Shown: positions 10,273 to 19,011, counted from the first letter of the stretch. The stretch: 64,000 nt of DNA from CALDSL01 sp039810245 (GCA_039810245.1 JBDHWQ010000020.1:1-64000), one strand, 5' to 3'. The notes: generated from the letters alone by a model not told the origin. Made by a program: numbers and translations.

Positions 10273-11100
10273 TCATACCCCAGAACTTGCAGGCGTCACC
10301 CTGGCCAGGGCATCCACCAGCGGCTGCCAGCGCGCGCAAAGCTGGCGCACCACTTCCTGCACGGTTTCCATGCCTTCGGCAGCGCTGGCATGGCGCGGAT
10401 CGTCCTCATCGTGCACGGTGCGCCCGGGGGTCGGGTCCCCGCCAAAGGTCAGGTAATCTACCACGGCATGATCTACGTTGCGCAGCGCGGCGGGCAGCGC
10501 TGGCAGGCGCTCGATGCGCACCAGATGCGGGAACTGCGCCTGGATCATGGCCGTCTCAATGCGCGAGGCGTGGCCCACGCGCTGCACCCCGGCCGCGTCG
10601 CAAGCAAACGGCACGGCCACGCTGGCGCGCAGGGGCGTCTCGTGGCTGTATTCTACTGCCAGCCGCTCCAGCGCCTGCATGTGGTTGCTGGCCCCGTGCC
10701 CGCTGATGATCAGCGCCAGGCGGTAGCCCATGCGCTGCATTACGCGCAGCTGCTCGCGCACCACCACGCCAAACACGTCTTCGGCGCAGTAACCGCTGGG
10801 CACGCTGTTGGCCGGAAAGTCCATGCCCACGATGTATTCGTCGGGCGCGAACCCCAGCAGCCCTAATGACTGCGGGTCGCGCTCGCGCTCCGTACCCCAG
10901 AACAGGGTAGGGAATACCACCCCGCCCAGCGCGTTTGCCAGCCGCAGCGCGATGGCCTCAGCGTTGAGCGGATCGGTGCCAAACGGCAGGTGCGGGCCGT
11001 GCCATTCCAGCGGCCCCAACGGCAGGAACGCCAGCGGGCAGCGCTCGCGTTCCGCGCGGATCTCGTCCGGGTGCATATATTTGATCTCTCGGGTGGGCAT
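10273..11100 (-). CDS. Creatininase family amidohydrolase
   Basis: 275-aa creatininase-fold metallohydrolase. The first metal-binding block GPLEWHGPHLPFGTD supplies E32, H34 and D43; a later SGHGASNH (H135) replaces the usual NGHGGN-type block. The family hydrolyses cyclic amides (creatinine) or formamide-type intermediates, and many members have unknown substrates. The longer open frame extends far upstream, but GGAGG six bases before the ATG at 11100 fixes the start. It is first of a minus-strand operon with the UroD-like methyltransferase and corrinoid protein, suggesting that it opens a methylated ring or amide before or after methyl transfer (inference). Confidence 0.88.
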   Translation of the reverse strand: MPTREIKYMHPDEIRAERERCPLAFLPLGPLEWHGPHLPFGTDPLNAEAIALRLANALGGVVFPTLFWGTERERDPQSLGLLGFAPDEYIVGMDFPANSVPSGYCAEDVFGVVVREQLRVMQRMGYRLALIISGHGASNHMQALERLAVEYSHETPLRASVAVPFACDAAGVQRVGHASRIETAMIQAQFPHLVRIERLPALPAALRNVDHAVVDYLTFGGDPTPGRTVHDEDDPRHASAAEGMETVQEVVRQLCARWQPLVDALARVTPASSGV

Positions 11101-11262
11101 AGATATCCTCCAGCAGCGGGATGACACTAGCATAGCGGCTGCGGCGAAGGTTGTCAATTGCGAAAAACGGATTGTTCTATTCGTGGTGTTCGCTCCATTC
11201 ATCCGTAGAATTCGTGATGCGTTTCTCCCCCTGCCTTTGTGAATCTCGTCTACACTTCTGCC

Positions 11263-12993
11263 ATGAGCCGCATCATCCAGGGAACGCCGGCATCGCCGGG
11301 GATTGCTATTGGCCCGACATGGGTATACCGCCCGCCGCGGTTGGATGTCGCCCCGCGCGCAGCGGCCGCGCCCGGAGAAGAATGGCATCGACTGCAATCC
11401 GCGCTGGAGCAGGCCGGCGCGCAGCTCGAGCGCCTGGAACAGCGCGCCGCCGCGCAGGTTGGCGCGGAGCAGGCCGCGATCTTTGAAGCGCAGCGATTGA
11501 TGCTCTCCGACCCCGAGCTGGTGGAGCAGCTTTCTCAGGCCGTGCTGGCCGGTGGGCACAGCGCCGAGACCGCCGCGCAGGACGCCCTGGAGCGTTACGC
11601 CGCGTTGCTGGCCGCGCTGCCGGATGAAGCTCTCAGCGCGCGTGCTGACGATGTGCGCGATGTGACTCGCCGCGTGCTGGCCGCGCTGCAAGGGGTTGAC
11701 CTCGATCATACCCCACGCCCGGCCACGCCATCCATCATCCTGGCCGACGATCTGGCCCCGTCAGACACGGTGCAGTTTGAACGCGCCAGCATCCTGGCGT
11801 TTGTCACCCGGCGCGGCGGGCCAACGGCGCACGCCGCCATCCTGGCGCGCGGGCTGGGCGTACCGGCCGTGGTTTCCGCCCCGCTGGATCTGGGCGGCAT
11901 CGCCCCTGGCGCGCTGCTGATTGTGGATGGCTCCAGCGGCCAGGTAACCCTCGACCCCGACGACGAAGCGCTAGATGCCGCCCGACATCGCCAGCAGGGG
12001 GCGCACAATCAGTTTGCCGCGCAGCTTGCCGCCGCGCAGCAACCGGCCGTCACCCGTGACGGTGTGAGGTTTGGCGTGCACGCCAACATCGGCAACCTGG
12101 ACGATGCGCAGGACGCCGTGCGCTTTGGCGCTGAAGGCGTGGGGCTGCTGCGCACCGAGTTCCTGTACCTCGACCGCGACCGCCTGCCTTCCGAAGATGA
12201 GCAAACCGCCGCCTACCGCGCTATCCTGGGCGCGCTGGGCGGTCGCCCGGTGGTAGCGCGCACGCTGGATATCGGCGGCGACAAGCCAGCCCCGTACCTG
12301 GGGATGCGCGCCGAGCCCAATCCCTTCCTGGGCTGGCGCGCTATCCGCATGCTGCGCGAGCGGCCGGACGTGCTGCGGACACAATTGCGCGCGCTGCTGC
12401 GCGCCGGCGCCGGCCACGACCTGCGCATCATGCTCCCGCTGGTCAGCAGCCTGGACGAGGTGCGCTCCGCGCGCGCCCTTTTCAACCAGGCGCAGAGCGA
12501 GCTGTCCGCGGCCGGCGTACCGTTGGCCGCGGATGCGCAGCTTGGCGTGATGATCGAAGTGCCCTCCGCGGCGCTGCTGGCCGATGCATTGGCGCGCGAA
12601 GTAGATTTCTTCAGCATTGGCACCAACGACCTGACACAGTATACCCTGGCCGTCGACCGCACCAACGAGCGCGTGGCGCACCTGGCCAGCGCGCTGCACC
12701 CGGCCGTCTTGCAGCTCATCCATCACAGCGTGCAGGCGGCACACCGCCACGGGCGCTGGGCCGGGGTATGCGGCGAGCTGGCCGGCGACCCGGCCGCCAC
12801 GCCGCTCCTGGTCGGCCTGGAGCTGGACGAGCTGAGCATGGCCCCGCGCGCGATCCCGGCGGTCAAGACCACCATCCGCGCGCTGGAGTCTTCCGCGTGC
12901 CGCGCCCTGGCAGCGCAGGCGCTGTCGCTCGCCACGACCGTCGAGGTCGAGGCGCTGTTGCGCGGCGCGCAAAGCGCGTCAGCGGCAGAATAG
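11263..12993 (+). CDS. ptsI: PTS Enzyme I (phosphoenolpyruvate-protein phosphotransferase)
   Basis: Transfers phosphate from PEP to HPr in the cytoplasm. About 576 aa with N-terminal helical/swivelling domain and C-terminal PEP-binding barrel. The phospho-histidine is H190 in GGPTAHAAI; the barrel shows LLRTEFLYLDRDRLPSEDEQ, LDIGGDKP, GTNDLTQYTLAVDR and C503 in GVCGELAGDP, all canonical. No HPr gene lies beside it; the only HPr in the window is fused to a second Enzyme I near 57 kb. The ATG at 11263 is chosen by homology (SRIIQGTPASPGIAIG); no clear ribosome site. It runs 15 nt into a convergent gene. Confidence 0.93.
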   Translation: MSRIIQGTPASPGIAIGPTWVYRPPRLDVAPRAAAAPGEEWHRLQSALEQAGAQLERLEQRAAAQVGAEQAAIFEAQRLMLSDPELVEQLSQAVLAGGHSAETAAQDALERYAALLAALPDEALSARADDVRDVTRRVLAALQGVDLDHTPRPATPSIILADDLAPSDTVQFERASILAFVTRRGGPTAHAAILARGLGVPAVVSAPLDLGGIAPGALLIVDGSSGQVTLDPDDEALDAARHRQQGAHNQFAAQLAAAQQPAVTRDGVRFGVHANIGNLDDAQDAVRFGAEGVGLLRTEFLYLDRDRLPSEDEQTAAYRAILGALGGRPVVARTLDIGGDKPAPYLGMRAEPNPFLGWRAIRMLRERPDVLRTQLRALLRAGAGHDLRIMLPLVSSLDEVRSARALFNQAQSELSAAGVPLAADAQLGVMIEVPSAALLADALAREVDFFSIGTNDLTQYTLAVDRTNERVAHLASALHPAVLQLIHHSVQAAHRHGRWAGVCGELAGDPAATPLLVGLELDELSMAPRAIPAVKTTIRALESSACRALAAQALSLATTVEVEALLRGAQSASAAE

Positions 12994-15024
12994 GGCCAGC
13001 AGGTCGTCGCGCGTCGCCGCGTCCAGCCCGGCGTACCAGCCCGTCCCCGCCCCGGCCGCATCGCAAACCTGCCGGCTGAGGATTGGCTGCTCGTTGATCA
13101 CCGGGGCCAGCGCGCGCACGCGCTCGTCGCGCCCCAGGTGAGCATAGGCTTGCACAAACGGCAGCCATTCCACCCGGTCCAGCGGGCGTAGATCGTTCGC
13201 CAGGGCTTCATCGCCCAGCCGCGCTACCTCGGCCCAATCGCCGGTCTGCCGCGCCAGGGCTGCTTTCTCATAGCTGTAACACCAGCCATGCTCCGGTTCC
13301 GGGCCAAAGATCGCCGCGGGCGGCGTGGGCGCGCTGCCCTGCGAGACGAGATTGGCAATGCGCGAATACGGCGCAACCAACATGATGTCGTAGGCTTCGG
13401 CGCTGGAAAACTCGGGCTGCCGCCCGTCCATCACCTGCACGCACGAGCCTTCCACCGGGCGCGAGAGCACCAGCAGGTTTTCGTAATCGCGCGTCAGAAG
13501 CAGCCCGCGCCGGTCCACCTGCTCGGGGGCCGCCCCGGCCAGAACCTTGCGCGCCGTGTCCCCATTGAGCACGGTGGCCGCCAGGCTGAGCGGCGTGGGG
13601 CTGCCGTCTTTTTTTTGCGGGTAATAGATCAGGTTGGCCGGCGACCAGACGAAATAGTCTTCCGTGATCGGCGCGACAGCGTAGTTGGCCACCAGGTTGG
13701 TATTCTCGCGGATTCCTGGCGCGCGCCAGGCTACCTGCCACCAGAAGGTCTGGATATCGCGGAACTGGTTTACGGCGTTCTGCGCGTTGGCGTAATGGTA
13801 GGCCACCGACACGAACACCAGCACCGCTGCCAGCCCCATGCGCAGCCGCGCCCCGCGCACGCGCCACAGCAGCGCGGCCAGCGCCACGCACGCCCCCACC
13901 GCCGGGGTGAGCGTAAACCGCGCGTACAGCGGGAACTGGATGTGCCGGTCGCCCAGCGTCACGGGCAGCAGCGCCGCGGCAGCCGCCCCTAATCCCAGCA
14001 GCAGCGCCTCGGCCGCGAAGCGATCCTCTCCCACTACCTCGCCCTCCGCCGCGCGCGCGCGCGTAACGCGCAACACAGCCCAGGCCACCAGCGCGGCCAG
14101 CGCGCCCACCAGCAGCGCCAGCAGAAAGTCACGCAGGCGCAGACGGAACAGCGTCTGATAGGCGGGCACAGCCCAGGCGAAGAACAGGGTGTTCAACAGG
14201 TCTTGCAGCAAATAGACCAGCGTCCACAGCCCGCGCAGCAGCGGAGACCCGGCCAGCGCCGAGACCATGGCGCTCAGGTCGGTGGCCCCGCGCTGATTTT
14301 CAAACAGGAACGCGCGCCAGAACAGGAACACGGCCGGCGCTGCGGCAAACGGCAGCCAGCGCCGCAGCCCACGCCCCAGCCGGCCGCGCAGCCCGCCCGG
14401 CTCGCGCAGCGTTAGCACCAGTATGGCCCCCAGCCGCAGTGCTTCCAGGCCAATGTAGTATTCCATCAATCCCAGGTAGAGCAGCGCCGCCGCGAACGAG
14501 AGCGCCCCCAGCCCCAGTGCGCGGAGCGTACGCCCACGGCTGGCTGCGCGCAGCGCGTCCAGCGACCAGGCAATCGACCACAGCGCCAGGCACAGGCTGA
14601 GCAGGTGCGACTGAAAATCCAGCGCGTTGACCATATCGGGGAAGCCGGGATAGATTGCGAACAGCAGCGCCATCAGCGCGGTAACCGCGGGCCGGCCCGG
14701 CCACAACGCGCGCGCGATGCGCAGTAGCGCCAGCGCGGCCAGCACGCGCCACAGATAAGCCGTCAGGCTGTAGGGCAGCGCGGCATCGCCAAACAACGCG
14801 TACCACGCCCCCACCTGCAGGGCGCGCAGCGGCCGGTCAATAATGAAAATGTCCCAGAACTTTTGGATGCCCTGGGTATGCCCGGCGTAAACCAGGTACC
14901 AATCATCGGCATAGAAGCCCAGACGCGGGGCCAGCGGCAGGTATGCCAGCGCCGCTGCCAGGGCCACCAGCAGGCCATCCAGCACACCGCCGGGAAAACG
15001 GTCGACGCGCGGGCGCAGGCGCAT
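12979..15024 (-). CDS. Large multi-pass membrane protein, possible GT-C type glycosyltransferase
   Basis: 681 aa. The first about 430 residues are a dozen or so hydrophobic segments; the last about 250 are soluble (Ala/Glu-rich, containing NLVANYAVAPITEDYFVWSP). After the first membrane segment comes YADDWYLVYAG; an acidic pair in the first external loop is a GT-C hallmark, so a lipid-linked sugar transferase is possible, but no family is firmly recognised. Its start is 2 nt after the stop of the HAD phosphatase gene, so the two form an operon. It converges on and overlaps the Enzyme I gene by 15 nt. Confidence 0.7.
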   Translation of the reverse strand: MRLRPRVDRFPGGVLDGLLVALAAALAYLPLAPRLGFYADDWYLVYAGHTQGIQKFWDIFIIDRPLRALQVGAWYALFGDAALPYSLTAYLWRVLAALALLRIARALWPGRPAVTALMALLFAIYPGFPDMVNALDFQSHLLSLCLALWSIAWSLDALRAASRGRTLRALGLGALSFAAALLYLGLMEYYIGLEALRLGAILVLTLREPGGLRGRLGRGLRRWLPFAAAPAVFLFWRAFLFENQRGATDLSAMVSALAGSPLLRGLWTLVYLLQDLLNTLFFAWAVPAYQTLFRLRLRDFLLALLVGALAALVAWAVLRVTRARAAEGEVVGEDRFAAEALLLGLGAAAAALLPVTLGDRHIQFPLYARFTLTPAVGACVALAALLWRVRGARLRMGLAAVLVFVSVAYHYANAQNAVNQFRDIQTFWWQVAWRAPGIRENTNLVANYAVAPITEDYFVWSPANLIYYPQKKDGSPTPLSLAATVLNGDTARKVLAGAAPEQVDRRGLLLTRDYENLLVLSRPVEGSCVQVMDGRQPEFSSAEAYDIMLVAPYSRIANLVSQGSAPTPPAAIFGPEPEHGWCYSYEKAALARQTGDWAEVARLGDEALANDLRPLDRVEWLPFVQAYAHLGRDERVRALAPVINEQPILSRQVCDAAGAGTGWYAGLDAATRDDLLALFCR

Positions 15025-15026
15025 CC

Positions 15027-15683
15027 CTAACCTTCCGGGCGCGGGTCGAAGGTCGCCAGCGGCAGCCCTTCCAGGCTGTCGACCACCAGGCTGGCGTGGC
15101 TGAGCGCGGCGCGGCTGTTGGTGTTGGTCACCGCGATCACGCGCATTCCCGCCCGCAGCGCCGCCTCGACGCCTACCCCGGCATCTTCCACCACGGTGCT
15201 GCGCTCCGGCGCAACGCCCAGACGCCGCGCGGCTTCGAGGAATACTGCCGGGTCCGGTTTGCTGGGCAGTTCCGCCCCCGCAACCAGCGCATCGAACAGG
15301 TCGCGGATGTCGAGCGCGTCCACCAGCGCGTCAATATTCTCGGCCGGCGCTGACGAGGCCACCGCCTGGCGGTAGCCCAGCGCGCGCAGGCCTTCCAGCG
15401 CGTCGCGCACCCCAGGCTGGAGCTGGACGCGCCCGCGCAGGGCGCGCCGGAAAGCAACTTCTTTGCGCCCGGCCACGTCTTCCACAAAGGCGTCGTCCAC
15501 CGGGTGACCCAGCACCGTGGACAGCACGCCGTGGTTATTCATGCCAAACGTGCGCCGGAACAGGGATTCATCCATGTGCACGCCCATCGGCGCCAACACC
15601 TCGCGCCAGGTTTCCAGATGCAGCTCGCTGGTTTTCACCAGCGTGCCATCCATGTCCCACAATACCGCTTTCGCGTCTGCCAT
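15027..15683 (-). CDS. HAD superfamily phosphatase, beta-phosphoglucomutase-like
   Basis: 218-aa HAD-IA hydrolase with a C1 cap. Motif I is LWDMDGTL (nucleophile Asp, acid/base Asp), motif II SSAPAENI, motif III the Lys of LPSKPDP, motif IV VVEDAGVG. These support a sugar-phosphate phosphatase or phosphomutase acting in the cytoplasm; the cap segment LVKTSELHLETWREVL resembles beta-phosphoglucomutase-like enzymes. The ATG at 15683 is preferred over one 24 nt upstream because it has GAGGG at usable spacing. First gene of an operon with the large membrane protein. Confidence 0.88.
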   Translation of the reverse strand: MADAKAVLWDMDGTLVKTSELHLETWREVLAPMGVHMDESLFRRTFGMNNHGVLSTVLGHPVDDAFVEDVAGRKEVAFRRALRGRVQLQPGVRDALEGLRALGYRQAVASSAPAENIDALVDALDIRDLFDALVAGAELPSKPDPAVFLEAARRLGVAPERSTVVEDAGVGVEAALRAGMRVIAVTNTNSRAALSHASLVVDSLEGLPLATFDPRPEG

Positions 15684-15774
15684 GTTGTTTTCCCTCTGCC
15701 GCCCCATTGTACTACACTCTCCCCGCCGCCCGCGCCTATAATAAACGCATACACCTGATTCTGCGAGGCCATCG

Positions 15775-16620
15775 ATGCAGTATGCCGTCTATCTCCCCAA
15801 TTTTGGCGAATACTTTGACCCCCGCGTGACCGCCGATCTGGCGCGCGAAGCCGAAGCCGCGGGCTGGGATGGCTTTTTCCTGTGGGACCATCTCACCCAC
15901 CCCAACCACCTCGATCAGCCGTTTGCTGACCCGTGGGTGCAGCTTACCGCGGCGGCGCTGGCCTCGAAGACCATGCGCCTGGGGTTGATGGTCACCCCCG
16001 TGCCGCGCCGCCGGCCATGGAAGCTGGCCAAGGAAGTCGTCACTTTGGACCACCTGTCAGACGGCCGGTTGATCTTCGCCGCCGGGCTGGGCACGCACGC
16101 GGTCGAGTTTGGCAACCTGGGCGAGGAAAGCGACCCGGTAGCGCGCGCGCAAATGCTGGATGAAGGCCTGGAAGTGCTGGAAGGCCTGTGCAGCGGCGAG
16201 ACCTACCAGTTCGACGGCGCGTATTACCATGTGAAGCCCACGCGCTTCCTGCCGAGGGCAGTGCAAAAGCCGCGCGTGCCGGTGTGGATCGCCGGCGTGC
16301 ACCCCAAAAAAGGTCCCTTCCGCCGCGCGCTGCGCTGGGATGGTTACTTCCCGCTGGGTGGTCTGCGCGAGAACCGTTTCCTTCTCGCCGAAGAGACCGC
16401 TGAAATTCGCCGCGCGCTGGACGCCGCGAGCGCGGGCCGGCCCGCGCTCGACCTGGTGGCATCCGGCTGGACCGACGCGATGAGCGCATCCGAGGCCGCC
16501 GAGTTTACCGCCGCCCATGCCGCCGCCGGTGCCACCTGGTACATGGAAGCCCTCGACCCCTGGCATTACCCCTTCGATGTGGCGCGCAGGAAGATCAACA
16601 TGGGCCCGCCAAGGAGGTAA
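15775..16620 (+). CDS. LLM class (luciferase-like) flavin-dependent oxidoreductase
   Basis: 281-aa bacterial luciferase-like TIM-barrel enzyme, using FMN or F420. Typical stretches: YAVYLPNFGEYFDP, LAREAEAAGWDGFFLWDHL, LGLMVTPVPRRRPWKLAKEV and LSDGRLIFAAGLG. The cofactor and substrate cannot be decided from sequence. Its stop codon is embedded in the strong ribosome site (AAGGAGGTAA) of the next gene, so the two are co-transcribed and translationally linked. A TATAAT box lies about 35 nt upstream of the start, with GAGG in the leader. Confidence 0.88.
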   Translation: MQYAVYLPNFGEYFDPRVTADLAREAEAAGWDGFFLWDHLTHPNHLDQPFADPWVQLTAAALASKTMRLGLMVTPVPRRRPWKLAKEVVTLDHLSDGRLIFAAGLGTHAVEFGNLGEESDPVARAQMLDEGLEVLEGLCSGETYQFDGAYYHVKPTRFLPRAVQKPRVPVWIAGVHPKKGPFRRALRWDGYFPLGGLRENRFLLAEETAEIRRALDAASAGRPALDLVASGWTDAMSASEAAEFTAAHAAAGATWYMEALDPWHYPFDVARRKINMGPPRR

Positions 16621-16624
16621 TTTC

Positions 16625-17677
16625 ATGGACCTCTCTCAATTTGCGCCGCGGGCGGCGCTGGTGACAAAAGTGACCAATGTTTCCAGGCCGCGCTTTCCGG
16701 TGTTCGACGCCCACAACCACCTCGGCCCTGAATTCGGCGGAGACTGGATCCATCGCCCACTGCCCGAGCTCCTGGCCGCGATGGATGAAGCCGGCATCAC
16801 CCACCTGGTAGACCTGGATGGCGGCTGGGGCGAAGACATTTTACAGGATCACCTGGCGCGGCTGGCCCCGGCCGGCGAGCGTTTCCTGCTCTTTGGCGGC
16901 GTGGACTGGAGCCAGTGGCCGCAGCACGGTAACCGCTTTGGCGAATGGGCCGCGGAGCGCCTGGCCGCGCAGAAGGCGATGGGCGCGCGTGGGTTGAAGA
17001 TCTGGAAGCCGCTCGGTCTGCGCGTACGCGACCAGCACGGCCAACTGGTAGCGGTGGACGACCCGCGTCTCGACCCGCTGTGGGCTGCCGCCGGCGAGCT
17101 GCGCCTGCCGGTCACCATCCACGTCGCCGACCCGGCTGCCTTCTTCCAGCCGCTGGATCACCACAACGAGCGCTGGGAAGAGCTGCACCGCTTCCCCGAC
17201 TGGCAGTTCCCCAGCCCGCCCTTCCCGCCGTTCTTAGATATCGTCAACGCGATGGCGCGCGTGGTGGAGCGCCACCCCGGCACCACCTTCATCGGCGCGC
17301 ACGTGGGCTGCTATGCCGAAAACCTGGCCTGGGTGGGCGACCTGCTGCGCCGCTGCCCGAATTTCTGGGTAGATATCAGCGCGCGCACCGGCGAGCTGGG
17401 CCGCCAGCCGTACAGCGCGCGTCGCTTCTTCCTCGAGCACGCCCGGCGCATTCTGTTTGGGCTAGATGAAGGCGCGCGCGTGGAATCGTACCGGCTGCAG
17501 TACCGCTTCCTCGAAACCGATGACGAATACTTCAATTACAACGTCGGCGACGTGCCCGGCCAGGGGCGCTGGCACGTGTGCGGCCTGTACCTTCCCGACG
17601 AAGTGCTGTGGCAGGTATACCAGGCCAACGCCCGCCGCCTGTTCTTCGGGGAGGATGTGGCGATGCCGGCTAGATGA
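16625..17677 (+). CDS. Amidohydrolase family 2 (ACMSD-like) TIM-barrel hydrolase
   Basis: 350-aa metal-dependent hydrolase/decarboxylase of the amidohydrolase-2 group. First metal motif FDAHNHLG, then GARGLKIWKPLGL, PVTIHVADP, TTFIGAHVGC, and a late FGLDEGA where the catalytic Asp is expected. The C-terminal segment (YLPDEVLWQVYQANARRLFF) is typical. Start fixed by AAGGAGGTAA 5 nt before ATG. Paired with the LLM oxidoreductase upstream; together they may degrade a ring or amide compound, but the substrate is unknown. Followed by a 12-bp hairpin and a repeat array. Confidence 0.88.
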   Translation: MDLSQFAPRAALVTKVTNVSRPRFPVFDAHNHLGPEFGGDWIHRPLPELLAAMDEAGITHLVDLDGGWGEDILQDHLARLAPAGERFLLFGGVDWSQWPQHGNRFGEWAAERLAAQKAMGARGLKIWKPLGLRVRDQHGQLVAVDDPRLDPLWAAAGELRLPVTIHVADPAAFFQPLDHHNERWEELHRFPDWQFPSPPFPPFLDIVNAMARVVERHPGTTFIGAHVGCYAENLAWVGDLLRRCPNFWVDISARTGELGRQPYSARRFFLEHARRILFGLDEGARVESYRLQYRFLETDDEYFNYNVGDVPGQGRWHVCGLYLPDEVLWQVYQANARRLFFGEDVAMPAR

Positions 17678-17711
17678 GAGTGGTTCTCCGGCCGGCTCTC
17701 ACCCCCTCCCG

Positions 17712-17743
17712 CTCCCCCAAAAGGGAAATCACTTTTGGGGGAG
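17712..17743. terminator. Strong hairpin after amidohydrolase gene
   Basis: Perfect 12-bp stem CTCCCCCAAAAG/CTTTTGGGGGAG with an 8-nt loop, 35 nt past the amidohydrolase stop and between convergent operons. There is no following T run; it is a possible terminator or an outlying part of the repeat array, whose arms share the CCCCCAAAA core. Confidence 0.5.
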
Positions 17744-17761
17744 AGAAAGCTTTGTGCCTAC

Positions 17762-18152
17762 CCAAAACGTACTTTGTTTTAGACTCCCCCTCAATCCCCC
17801 AAAAACTGTACTTCGTTTTGAAACCTGCCTTAACTTCCCCCAAAAACTATACTTCGTTTTTGAAACCCCTCTTAACTTCCCCCGAAAACTATACTTCGTT
17901 TGGAAACCCGTCTTCACTTCCCCAAAAACTGTACTTCGTTTGGAAACCCGCCTTAACTTCCCCCCAAAACTATACTTCGTTTGGAAACCCCTCTTAACTT
18001 CCCCGAAAACTATACTTCGTTTGGAAACCCGCCTTAACTTCCCCCCAAAAACTGTACTTCGTTTGGAAACCCGTCTTCACTTCCCCCCAAAACTGGACTT
18101 CGTTTGGAAACCCGTCTTCACTTCCCCCAAAACGAAGTACAGTTTTGGGGGG
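17762..18152. repeat. Tandem array of ~40-bp repeats ending in an inverted copy
   Basis: Nine direct copies of a 39-42 bp unit whose core reads AAAACTGTACTTCGTTTGG, spaced by A/C-rich segments of the form AAACCCGTCTTCACTTCCCC. Core positions (ACTTCG or variant) are 17771, 17810, 17851, 17893, 17933, 17974, 18014, 18056 and 18097. The last element (about 18125-18152) is the same core in inverse orientation, AACGAAGTACAGTTTTGGGG. It fills the 535-bp gap (17678-18212) between two convergent operons. Frames open through it are low-complexity artefacts. No spacer-like unique segments, so not a CRISPR array. Confidence 0.9.
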
Positions 18153-18212
18153 ACTGAGGGGGGGTGAGCCCAGATCATAACACCCCTCACGGTCGCGCCC
18201 GCGCTTCGCCGC

Positions 18213-18509
18213 CTACATATCGCTGGGCGGCTGGGTGGCGTTATTGAGCTTCTCTACCATCTCGTTCAGATTCATGTAATTGGTGATCGGGATCACCAGC
18301 GCGCGGGCGTGCATCAACTGGCCGGCCAGCGCCGGCGAAGTCAGGATGATATCCGCCCCGGCCGCCTGCGCCGCTGCGCTGCCGATATCCGCCAGCTCCA
18401 CGTCCACGTCGATCCCCAGCACTTTGGCCGCTTTTTCGGCCTGCATGCGCAGGATCATGCTGCTGCCCAACCCCATGCCGCACACCGCCAGGATCTTCCA
18501 GCGCTGCAT
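18213..18509 (-). CDS. PTS IIB component, ascorbate (Ula/Sga) type
   Basis: 98-aa cytoplasmic phospho-carrier. The P-loop-like phosphocysteine motif CGMGLGSSMILRM (C10) matches the ascorbate-family IIB (UlaB/SgaB), where the phosphate is received from IIA and passed to the sugar bound by IIC. The fold elements DVELADIGSA and DIILTSPALAGQL fit. It lies 6 nt downstream of the IIA gene. No IIC (UlaA) gene adjoins, unlike normal ula operons, so the sugar or role is open. Confidence 0.88.
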   Translation of the reverse strand: MQRWKILAVCGMGLGSSMILRMQAEKAAKVLGIDVDVELADIGSAAAQAAGADIILTSPALAGQLMHARALVIPITNYMNLNEMVEKLNNATQPPSDM

Positions 18510-18515
18510 TGTTCC

Positions 18516-18986
18516 TCAGCCTTCCTCCGCCCCCGGCGCTCGCGCCGGGAGCAGTACCGCTTGAATTTCATCCACCGACCGCGCCGCCATCAACGCGTCC
18601 AGCGCTCCAGGCTCCATCAGCGCACCGGCCAGCGCCGCCAGCGCGGCCGTGTGCCCCGTATCATCTACTGCGCCAAAAGCGATCACCACGCGCACCGGGT
18701 CATTCTCCGGGCTGCCAAAGTTTACCGGCGCGTCCAGGGCCACCACCGCCAGGCACGGGCGCAGGACGCCGTCTTGCGGGTGAGCATGCGGCAGCGCCAG
18801 CCCCGGAGCCAGCACGATGTACGGCCCCAGCTCTTCAACCACGCGCAGCATAGCAGCGGTATAGCTCGGCTGCACCGCGCCGCTGCGTTCCAGCAGCCGC
18901 CCGGCAGCCGTCACCGCCGCGCGCCAGTCCGCGGCCTGCACGCCCACGGCAATGTGTTCTGTTGGCAGCATCGCGGGCAAATCCAT
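18516..18986 (-). CDS. PTS IIA component, ascorbate/fructose type
   Basis: 156-aa EIIA-2 domain protein accepting phosphate from HPr at a histidine. The active-site motif is ALPHAHPQDGV (H67), followed by the usual NDPVRVVIAFGAVD segment. Length matches stand-alone UlaC-type IIA. Forms a two-gene operon with IIB. No Shine-Dalgarno; TACAAT lies 7 nt before the ATG, suggesting a leaderless message. A 17-bp hairpin sits just upstream. Because no IIC lies here, it may serve a distant permease or act as a regulator, as orphan IIA proteins do. Confidence 0.87.
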   Translation of the reverse strand: MDLPAMLPTEHIAVGVQAADWRAAVTAAGRLLERSGAVQPSYTAAMLRVVEELGPYIVLAPGLALPHAHPQDGVLRPCLAVVALDAPVNFGSPENDPVRVVIAFGAVDDTGHTAALAALAGALMEPGALDALMAARSVDEIQAVLLPARAPGAEEG

Positions 18987-19011
18987 ACCGCTGATTGTAA
19001 TATAACAGGAG

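Noticed and set aside
17762..18152. Possible CRISPR array
   Set aside because: The 40-bp units are tandem with only short, recurring A/C-rich segments between cores. There are no unique spacers, no constant repeat of CRISPR type and no cas genes.
17466..18167. Open frames running through the repeat array
   Set aside because: They encode only the repetitive translation of the 40-bp units, have no ribosome site and overlap the amidohydrolase gene in another frame.
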